From Armatimonadaceae bacterium (GTDB lineage: Bacteria > Armatimonadota > Armatimonadia > Armatimonadales > Armatimonadaceae): a DNA stretch of 15,596 nucleotides. This document shows, piece by piece, positions 1 to 5,726 of this stretch (positions are counted from its first letter, which is position 1; each line of letters begins with the position of its first letter). The position numbers were made by a program, and so were the translations under genes. Location: positions 36,968 to 52,563 of the forward strand of contig JAUJNC010000020.1 in assembly GCA_030446525.1 (NCBI GenBank), read 5' to 3'. The notes under the pieces are model-generated. The model ran no database searches, was not told the DNA's origin, and was given only the letters and a program-made list of their open reading frames with translations.

Positions 1-613
1 ACGAGCGCCGGTTTCTGTTTTATCTCCGTCACTTCGTAGGTCGGCGGATCGGAACCGAGCGGGTTGCCGGTGACGGTTCCGAACAGGTGGAGCTTGTCGT
101 CCGGCGTCTGCTGTACGGCGGAAACGGCGCACTGGGCGACATTGTAGGTTTCGATTACCTGCTGGGCGCGGCGCTTCTTCTTGCCGGAGATATAGATGTG
201 GTCGCCCAGCAGCAGCAGGAACGGCTCGTCGTGCACCCAGTCGCGGGTCTGGTAAACAGCGTGTCCATAGCCTTCCGGGGTTTCCTGCTCCACATAGGTG
301 ATGCGCTCCTGCATGCGGCGCAGGGCGTCCGCCTGCGAAAGCGCCCACTCCTTGCCGCGGAACACGCGCCGCTCGTCTTCGTCCAGGCGCTGAAAAGTGG
401 CGCTGGAATGGCTCCGCCCCGCCTTTGTTGACGACGATACAGATGTCTTCGATGCCGCTTTGCAGACACTCCTCGACAATGATCTGGATGGTCGGCTTGG
501 CGATGCCGTCGCAGTCCACCAGGGGAAGCATCTCTTTCGCACCGAGCGCGTCGCCGGGAACTGCCGTGTCCTCGACCCGCCGCCGTTATCACCGCTTTAC
601 GAACGACTTCCAT
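1..613 (-). CDS. Sugar-1-phosphate nucleotidyltransferase, GalU-type (partial, frameshifted)
   Basis: Probable UTP--glucose-1-phosphate uridylyltransferase or a close relative, making a UDP-sugar from UTP and a sugar-1-phosphate in the cytoplasm. The ATG at 613-611 opens with MEVVRKAVITAAGRG. After a one-base slip near 568 the reading continues as GTRQFPATRSVRKEMLPLVD, the nucleotide-binding signature of the family, then KPTIQIIVEE and DICIVVNKGG. After a second slip near 395 it continues with EGYGHAVYQTRDW and LLLLGDHIYISG, matching the GHAV and LGD motifs of this fold. The gene runs off the window at position 1 after TYEVTEIKQKPAL, so the C-terminal part is missing. The ATG directly abuts the inverted-repeat element, whose edge reads GAGAGG and could act as the ribosome binding site. 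Family is fairly sure; the exact sugar is not, since the neighbouring sugar kinase hints at galactose or arabinose as well as glucose. Confidence 0.8.
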
Positions 614-789
614 GGACCTCTCTCCCTGCCCCTCTCCTAAAGGAAAGGGGGAGCTACCAGTTCGTGCCGCTTCTGCGTCACGGAAAAGTTAACGTATTGT
701 AACGTATGCCACCTAAAGGTGAAGCAATAGGATGAGCTACTCGCATAGCTCCCCCTTTCCTTAGGAGAGGGGGCAGGGGGGAGAGGTCC
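614..789. repeat. MITE-like inverted-repeat element
   Basis: Two arms of about 43 bases, 614-656 and 746-789, are near-perfect reverse complements, starting GGACCTCTC and ending GAGAGGTCC. They differ by two one-base indels and one small substitution (A versus GG). They enclose about 90 bases of AT-richer DNA that includes the small palindrome ACCTAAAGGT (711-720) and a local hairpin (GAGCTA 734-739 with TAGCTC 746-751). The C/T-rich arm with CTCCTAAAGGA is of a type I recall as a dispersed intergenic repeat in several soil and aquatic phyla. No target-site duplication is visible. It fills the whole gap between two co-directional genes. A TACAAT box on the minus strand (701-696) could promote the downstream gene, but I see no convincing -35. 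It might also fold as a terminator or RNA-stability hairpin. Mobility is inferred, since only one copy is present. Confidence 0.75.
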
Positions 790-1781
790 GCAAGTAGTTC
801 CTGAAGATGCGGCTCGATACGGGCGCGCAGCGTTTCGTTGGCGTAGCCGGCGCGACATGGGCGCGAATATCCGAGCGGGGCCGAAAGCGGCGCGCCGTCC
901 GCGCGGTGACGATGACGCCCGCCTCGCGCGCGATAAGCTCGGTACAGATGTCGTAGGGATGGCAGGTAAGTTTGGGCGGCAGACCCAGCGCCTCGAAAAA
1001 GAGCGGGCGCAGATCGGCCAGAAAGCGATCATGCCCCACCAGAATCTCGTAAAGCTGCCCCCCTGTCGAGATATACTCGTCATCGAAGATAAGCGGGTTC
1101 TCGCCGCCGTCAGGCAGAACGCGCTCGAACAATTTCTCCTCAAATGCCGCCGTGGCCGCCTTGGCGGCGGGAAAAAACTTGGCGATGGACGCGAACCCGT
1201 GCGCCAGGCTGTCCGCCGCGAAGGGCGCAGGGGCAGAACGTGCCGCTCACCGGTGACAAGATTATGGGCTTCGCGGTGCGCGCGCCGCCGCCGGTTGTGG
1301 CCCATAACTGGTCGGCAAGCAGGTGGCGCGTGGTCGGGACCTCGGTCATCACCGCCGCCTCAATGTCTGAAAAGGTTCGTGTCCGGCCCCCGGTTCGGCG
1401 CGATTCCGGTCAAAATCCAGGCGGAGCGCTTGTTGTACATGATGTTGCGCGTCCCGTCTATCGGGTCCACGATCATCAGAAAAGCGGCATCTTCCTCCTG
1501 CGCGCCTTCGGGGAATACGCGCCAGCCTGCACCCTCGATACCCTCGGAGATCAGCACGAAGGGCGATTCGCGCCCATTCTTCGCAGAAGGCGATCAGTTC
1601 CGCCTCGCCGTGCTCATCATGGTGTAGACGGTATCGCCGCCGCGCACATCGGCGACACCGGACAACGCCGTTCCTGCGTATCCTGCTCCTGTTCGCGCAG
1701 GTGACGCAGCAGCAGGTCGCGCATGGCGACATGCAGCCCGCGCACCTTTTCGATATAGTATTCGCCGGATCGGGGCAGCAC
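678..1781 (-). CDS. Inositol-monophosphatase-family phosphatase (frameshifted)
   Basis: Metal-dependent sugar or inositol phosphate phosphatase of the IMPase/FBPase superfamily, cytoplasmic. Reconstructed across frames it reads GDTVYTMDEHGEAELIAFCE, then LISEGIEGAGWRVFPEG and MIVDPIDGTRNIMYNKRSAW. DPIDGT is the classic metal-binding motif of the family. Further on come DDEYISTGGQLYEILVGHDR and CHPYDICTELIAREAGVIVT, the C-terminal substrate and metal region. I infer slips near 1650, 1575, 1375, 1200, 1135 and 890. The start is uncertain: GTG at 1781-1779 has AAGGA about 11 bases upstream, and ATG at 1724-1722 is the alternative. The native C-terminus seems to be around IEPHLQELL. The frame then enters the inverted repeat and stops at 678-680, giving a tail encoded by the repeat. 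It lies between the sugar kinase and the nucleotidyltransferase. Substrate unknown. Confidence 0.8.
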
Positions 1782-1810
1782 GTAGAATATCGTCCTTTCG
1801 TTGGCGACGG

Positions 1811-1832
1811 CCCGGAGTGTGGACACTCCGGG
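1811..1832. other. Perfect intergenic hairpin
   Basis: CCCGGAGTGT and its exact reverse complement ACACTCCGGG are separated by only two bases, giving an 8-10 bp stem with a tight loop. It lies just past the sugar-kinase stop (1846-1848) and before the phosphatase start. No T-run follows on the minus strand, so it is not a typical intrinsic terminator. It could protect the upstream mRNA or tune expression between the two genes. Confidence 0.55.
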
Positions 1833-1845
1833 AAGTCTTTGCCCT

Positions 1846-3201
1846 TTAAACCTGCCGTACCTCGGTGGCGAATGCCCCCGGCGACGTTCTCCGGATGATG
1901 CGGGGCGTGTTTCGGTGCGGCGCGCGTATTCATCCGCCACGGTTTGCGCGACGCGCTCCTCGTCTTCGGCGCGCACCAGAAAGACGACCGTCCCGCCGGA
2001 GCCGCCGCCGCTTATCTTCGCGCCCGCGACGGAATCGCTCTGCGCGCGCGCCAGTTCCACCAGCAGGTCGGTCTCTTCCGCACCCAGGCCGCAGGCGGAG
2101 TACGAGGCGTGGGCGGCATACATCTGCTCCCGGCAATTTCCATCGCCTCACCGATGCCGTCTTTGACGCTTTCCAAAAATCGCTGCACGCGCACATACTC
2201 GCCCATATGGCGTGCTCAGTCGCGGCGCGAACGCGATACGTCTCCGCCGGGCTGACTGTCGTCACCGTGTCGAAGATGCCGCCGTGCGCGCCCAGAAATA
2301 CGGCCCCGCTCATCGTCTCGGGCAGGCCGTCGGGCATCAGGCCCCGGTACTCGTCCGGCGAAACATTGCACAGGTAGCCGCCGAAGCCACTGCCCGCCCG
2401 GTCCCGCCAGCATCTTATAGCCCATAAAGGCCGCAACCCGAACCTTCGTGTAGGCCGAGCCGCCGACCGCGTGCTTGACCGCGGAGTCGATTCGAAGACC
2501 GACCAACCGGAAGGCAGTTCTACCGTGCCCTGCACCTGATAGGGCTGACACAGCAGGGCGAGCAGACGGCCTTCTTCGCCCAGCGCGCTCGTCACCTGAT
2601 CCATAATGCCGCACGGAGCGTCCATGACCTCGTTCTCGACACGCTGGCACAGCCGCGCGAGCATCAGCCCGTCCAGCGTGATACCGAACGCCGCGCAGAG
2701 CGCGCGCATGGAGGCGACCTCGACGGCGGCGCTGGACGACACGCCCGCGCCGAGTGGCACCGTCGAGTGGACGAACAGCCGTGCGGAGGCGTTCCGGGGA
2801 ATTACGAAGCCCCTCGGCGCGCAAGCAGGGCGAGACACCCGGCGGCGTACCCGGCCCAGCGTTCTGGGCCGGGCCGTCCAGCAGCCGCTTGTGCAGCGAC
2901 ACCGGGTTGACGAACGCTTCAACCGGCAGCGCCACCTCCGGCGTCAGGCTCTCTGCGGCGGCGTTTGCGGAGCGGACGCGGACGGAGTCGCCGTTATCCC
3001 GCTGCGCGCCGACCAGCGCCGCCGGGGCAATCGGCATCTCGGCGACCAGACAGCCCGAGTAGTCCCCGATGCCGCCCATCACATCCAGGCGGCCCGGCGC
3101 GCGCGCCACGAAACCGGCGCATCCCCCGCAAAGAAATCCGGGGCGTCCTGCCGAAGCGTCTCGTTGAAAGCCGCGAAATCACGGTCTACGTCATAAGACA
3201 T
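1846..3201 (-). CDS. GHMP sugar kinase, L-arabinokinase/galactokinase-like (frameshifted)
   Basis: ATP-dependent sugar kinase that phosphorylates the anomeric carbon to give a sugar-1-phosphate, cytoplasmic. ATG at 3201-3199 begins MSYDVDRDFAAFNETLRQDA. After a slip near 3105 comes VARAPGRLDVMGGIGDYSG, the sugar-binding signature; its RLDVMGG wording is closer to plant L-arabinokinase (ARA1) than to GalK's RVNLIGEH. The ATP-binding GHMP loop is PLGAGVSSSAAVEVA, followed by MDAPCGIMDQVTSALGE. Later blocks are IDSAVKHAVGG, GFGGYLCNVSPDEY, AATEHAI, YVRVQRFLESV, SYSACGLGAEETD and KISGGGSGGTVVFL, the last being GHMP motif 3. Reading the final slip correctly gives a TSPGAFATEV-like tail and a stop at 1846-1848, so about 450 residues. 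It starts 9 bases after the phosphoglycerate mutase stop, implying co-transcription. Galactose, arabinose or a related sugar is possible. Confidence 0.8.
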
Positions 3202-3210
3202 CGCTTGAAC

Positions 3211-3864
3211 CTAAACGTTTTTGGGGCCTTTGGGAGCCTCGACGGCGTCCGTTTCGCGGACATAGGAGCCGTCCGTTTCGCGCCGGAACACCAGCACCTC
3301 GCCGTTACCGATCTCGAAACCGGGCACCGCTTCGTCCGACAGGCTCAGCAGCTTTTTGGCGAGCGCCCGGAGCGAGTTGCCATGCGCGGCGATGAGAATG
3401 GTCATGCCCTGCGCCAGTTCCGGCTCAATCGTCTCCTCGAAGTAGGGAAGGACGCGGTCACAGGTGTCTTCCAGGCTCTCGCCGCCGGGCGGGCGGGCCG
3501 CATAACCGCGCCGAACGGCGTGGACGGCATCTGCCCCATACTTATCGGCGGTCTGCGCTTTGTTCTTGCCCTGCCAGCCGCCGTAGAAACGTTCGTTAAG
3601 CTGCCAGTCCTGCACCACCGGGATACCGGAGATTTTGGCCCCCTCCATGACGAGGTCCAGCGTCTCCTGCGCCCGCACCAGCGACGACGTGTACGCCTTG
3701 TCCACCGCAAACTTGTTCTTGAGGGCGCGCCCCACCTCGAGCGCGTGCTCACGCCCGTTCTCGGAAAGCGGTATATCCACCCATCCGGTGAAGACGTTCA
3801 ATTTGTTCCACGCCGATTCCGTGTGCCGTATCAGAATCAGGCGGCCTTTTCCATCGGGATTCAT
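3211..3864 (-). CDS. gpmA: 2,3-bisphosphoglycerate-dependent phosphoglycerate mutase
   Basis: Interconverts 3- and 2-phosphoglycerate in glycolysis and gluconeogenesis, cytoplasmic. Intact 217-residue protein. It shows LILIRHTESAWN with catalytic His14 beside Arg13, the SENGREHA block, TSSLVRAQETLD, the mutase-specific LNERFYGGWQGKNKAQT with Glu91, PPGGESLEDT, and AAHGNSLRAL with His161. The FYGGWQGKNK block separates it from general histidine phosphatases. It is shorter than the roughly 250-residue E. coli enzyme but normal for the compact bacterial form. The ATG has AAGGAAG about 5 bases upstream. It starts 10 bases after the secreted-protein stop and ends 9 bases before the sugar kinase, so it is mid-operon. 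No frameshift is seen. Confidence 0.95.
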   Translation of the reverse strand: MNPDGKGRLILIRHTESAWNKLNVFTGWVDIPLSENGREHALEVGRALKNKFAVDKAYTSSLVRAQETLDLVMEGAKISGIPVVQDWQLNERFYGGWQGKNKAQTADKYGADAVHAVRRGYAARPPGGESLEDTCDRVLPYFEETIEPELAQGMTILIAAHGNSLRALAKKLLSLSDEAVPGFEIGNGEVLVFRRETDGSYVRETDAVEAPKGPKNV

Positions 3865-3874
3865 ATTGCTTCCT

Positions 3875-4552
3875 TTACTTGGTTTTCTTTGTGGCGGCGG
3901 AGGCCCGCGTCTGCACCTCTTTTGCCGGGACCGTGTTCAGAACGACCTGGAACAGCCGGTCGGACGTCGGGTAGGCGCGGCGGAACTGCTCCTGCTTCTC
4001 CTCCCTCAATTTTTGCGCCTGCGCCTGCGCCTGCTGTTCTCTGGGCAGGGAGGGGAGTGCGCCTAAACTTGGATAGGTATTTAGCTGGAACACCAACTCC
4101 TTCGGCTGGCCGAACGCCTTCAGGGGATTGAACTTCAGGTTTTGAAACCTTTGCCTGCCGGGAGCGGGACTGATTTCCCCAAGCCCTCCGGTTAAAGGGG
4201 TCCCCGCGCCCTTATCGTCAATAAGCTGGCAGTTATCGAAATAAACGTTAATCTGCTCTTTCGTAAGATTCTGGTATTCGAGCATCAGGGCGCAGTAACG
4301 GCTTTGAAGAGTCCGGCCCGCCGCGTCCTTTCGCGGCTCGCTTTCATAGTCACTCGGGTCGAAATAGGGGTCCATCACCCGCACCACGCGCAGCCGAACC
4401 GGGCCGTTGGTTATCCATTCGCCCGCCTTGACACGCAGCGGCGCAGCGGGCGCAGGCGGACGGGCCGCACTTTCTTGCGCGCGGCTTGACGCTGTTCCTG
4501 ACCATGCCAGTGCCGCCGCGCATCCGAAAAGCACTTTTACCTTCGTGTTCAT
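3875..4552 (-). CDS. Secreted protein of unknown function
   Basis: A 225-residue protein, not recognised. The chosen ATG at 4552 has GGGAG upstream and opens a basic-hydrophobic signal peptide (MNTKVKVLFGCAAALAWSG) with likely cleavage near SSRAQE. An in-frame ATG eight codons upstream is less likely because it would swallow the Shine-Dalgarno. The mature part has a proline/alanine stretch, then a probable beta-rich domain (WITNGPVRLRVVRVMDPYFD, CALMLEYQNLTKEQINVYFD, CQLIDDKG). Its layout resembles DUF4352-like extracellular domains; this is inference by eye only. The C-terminal third is a Gln/Glu/Lys-rich segment (residues about 175-195), probably helical. It is the first gene of the leftward block, 10 bases before gpmA. 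It is intact and its codon use looks like its neighbours. Confidence 0.75.
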   Translation of the reverse strand: MNTKVKVLFGCAAALAWSGTASSRAQESAARPPAPAAPLRVKAGEWITNGPVRLRVVRVMDPYFDPSDYESEPRKDAAGRTLQSRYCALMLEYQNLTKEQINVYFDNCQLIDDKGAGTPLTGGLGEISPAPGRQRFQNLKFNPLKAFGQPKELVFQLNTYPSLGALPSLPREQQAQAQAQKLREEKQEQFRRAYPTSDRLFQVVLNTVPAKEVQTRASAATKKTK

Positions 4553-4589
4553 TGTTTCGCGCTCCCAATACGGCACACAGGCCGGATAC

Positions 4590-4618
4590 TTGCTCCGGCC
4601 CTGGGCGTGTGTTACAAT
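4590..4618 (+). promoter_or_regulatory. Promoter of the tRNA gene
   Basis: TTGCTC (4590-4595), a 17-base spacer and TACAAT (4613-4618) form a sigma-70-type promoter. Transcription would start near 4625, about 5 bases before the mature tRNA, leaving a very short 5' leader for RNase P to remove. Confidence 0.7.
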
Positions 4619-4629
4619 CGTTTTCGTGC

Positions 4630-4701
4630 GGGCCCATAGCTCAACGGCAGAGCGCCCGGCTCATAACTGGTTGGTTGCAGGTTCGAATCCTGCTGGGCCC
4701 A
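4630..4701 (+). tRNA. tRNA-Met (anticodon CAT)
   Basis: A 72-base cloverleaf. The acceptor GGGCCCA (4630-4636) pairs fully with TGGGCCC (4694-4700). The D arm is GCTC/GAGC, the anticodon loop is CTCATAA with CAT at 4662-4664, and the T arm is GCAGG-TTCGAAT-CCTGC. The discriminator is A; the CCA end is not encoded and must be added by nucleotidyltransferase. The anticodon stem CCCGG/CTGGT has one G-U pair and one outer C-U mismatch. A paired 1-72 position and the lack of three G-C pairs in the anticodon stem argue against initiator tRNA. An elongator tRNA-Met is most likely, but the lysidine-modified tRNA-Ile2, which also carries CAT, cannot be excluded from sequence alone. Confidence 0.93.
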
Positions 4702-4951
4702 CGTTTCTCCTCCACGCCGCGTTTCACGAGCCTGCAATGCGAAAGCTTGTAAAGCGCGGCGCAGCATTTCTTCCCGGACTGCCTCCACCGTGTCCACATG
4801 TGCGGCGGCAGGCCCCTGATACAGCATCCGGAGCAAGCCCTCCAGATTGTCCCGCCCGGAAGCCGGACCCCCCTGCACGCACGCGGCGCGGCGCGGCCCC
4901 GCACCAGGGCGTGCGGACGTGTCACGCACAGCGAGCCGGCCATTCCCGAGG
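4702..4951. other. Gene-poor gap with a hairpin and doubtful ORF
   Basis: About 250 bases between the tRNA and the cyclophilin stop. On the plus strand, CGCCGCGTTT (4715-4724) can pair with AAGCGCGGCG (4752-4761) around a 27-base loop, just past the tRNA; it could end tRNA transcription, though no T-run follows. On the minus strand a frame includes NLEGLLRMLYQGPAAAHVD and EEMLRRALQAFALQARE, which looks helical and protein-like. It has no clear start and runs straight into the antisense of the tRNA, so I do not call it a gene. Frame errors may hide a short true ORF here. Confidence 0.35.
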
Positions 4952-5540
4952 CTATTTCTTGGCCGACGCCGGGGTGACAGTCACTTTCGTCATCCGGTCA
5001 CCTTCGGCAATCTTCTCGGCAACCGCCTGCCCTTGAAACACCTGCCCGAAGATCGTGTAGTTGCCGTTGTCCAGATGCGGAGCCGACTGCCCGATGACGA
5101 TGTAGAACTGCGACCCCGCCGTGTCGCGCCCGGCATTCGCCATTGCGACCGCCCCCACGTTGTGGCGAAGTTTCTTGTTCGGCTCGTTCTTGATCATATA
5201 GCCGGGACCGCCGGTGCCGTCGCCTTTCGGGTCGCCGCCCTGAATGACGAAGTTCGGCTCAACACGGTGGAAGGTGAGACCGTTATAGAAGCCTGTTTGT
5301 GTCAGCTTGTCGAAGTTCGCGAGCGTTTTGGGGGCTGCCTCCGGGAACAGCTTGATCTTTATGGTGCCCGGTCACGATGGTCACGATGGGATGGGTGGCT
5401 TTCGCCGGTTTTGACTTCGCACCCAGGCGGGCGGCGGGCTTTCCCGCCGCAGCGGTGGACGGCGGCGCTGCGATTCCAAAGACCAGGGCTGCTGCTCCGG
5501 CCACGGCAAACAAAGAAGCGGTACGGGCAAGTAACGACAC
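4952..5540 (-). CDS. Secreted cyclophilin-type peptidyl-prolyl isomerase (one frameshift)
   Basis: Catalyses cis-trans isomerisation of prolyl bonds, probably outside the cytoplasmic membrane. GTG at 5540-5538 is preceded by AGGAG six bases upstream and opens a signal peptide ([25 protein letters not shown]). After a low-complexity Lys/Ala/Pro linker the domain starts at HPIVTIVTG; one slip near 5365 is needed. It then reads [52 protein letters not shown], then [20 protein letters not shown] with the GSQF motif and [13 protein letters not shown]. These are standard cyclophilin active-site blocks, including the Arg of FHRV and the Gln of IQGGDP. The protein is about 195 residues and ends TVTPASAKK. 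It is transcribed alone from a clear promoter. Confidence 0.9.
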
Positions 5541-5574
5541 GGAAAACTCCTAATGCTGATTGTTCTGTTTGTGT

Positions 5575-5604
5575 ATTGTAAACGAAGCGCGTCAACGCTG
5601 TCAA
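5575..5604 (-). promoter_or_regulatory. Promoter of the cyclophilin gene
   Basis: Read on the minus strand: a perfect TTGACA (5604-5599), an 18-base spacer and TACAAT (5580-5575). Transcription should start near 5568, giving a leader of about 28 bases that contains the AGGAG ribosome binding site at 5551-5547. Confidence 0.8.
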
Positions 5605-5708
5605 CGGTAGGCGGCTGACGGGAACAGCCCCGGATGCTCCTCTGCCTGCGAGTAGACGGTAACGCCTCCCGCCCCGTGGAGGAATGGGGCGGTTAAAGGC
5701 GGGTACGG

Positions 5709-5714
5709 TATAAT
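5709..5714 (+). promoter_or_regulatory. Consensus -10 box before the DUF1549 gene
   Basis: A perfect TATAAT lies 12 bases before the ATG at 5727. The predicted start of transcription, near 5720-5722, leaves about 5 bases of leader and there is no Shine-Dalgarno, so the message would be nearly leaderless. No good -35 is visible. A small hairpin (CCGCCCC 5669-5675 with GGGGCGG 5686-5692) covers the place where a -35 would sit and might be an operator or the end of an upstream unit. Confidence 0.6.
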
Positions 5715-5726
5715 GCACCATCTATT

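Noticed and set aside
614..789. Element read as a simple intrinsic terminator
   Set aside because: The arms are over 40 bases each, separated by about 90 bases, and lack a T-run; a dispersed repeat fits better, although it might still affect termination.
1..3201. Pseudogene decay of the nucleotidyltransferase, phosphatase and kinase
   Set aside because: Motifs continue intact in the shifted frame, no premature stops exist within corrected frames, and unrelated genes elsewhere in the window show the same pattern; sequence error is simpler.
2965..4131. Long plus-strand open frame of 388 codons
   Set aside because: It lies opposite gpmA and the sugar kinase, which have clear conserved motifs; it is a high-GC shadow frame with no recognisable domain.
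4630..4701. Initiator tRNA-fMet
   Set aside because: Position 1-72 is a normal G-C pair and the anticodon stem lacks the run of three G-C pairs expected in initiators.
4612..4943. Minus-strand frames covering the tRNA, with a DSNLQPTSYEPGALPLSY-like peptide
   Set aside because: This peptide is the well-known false translation of tRNA antisense. The upstream part looks somewhat protein-like but has no credible start or stop.
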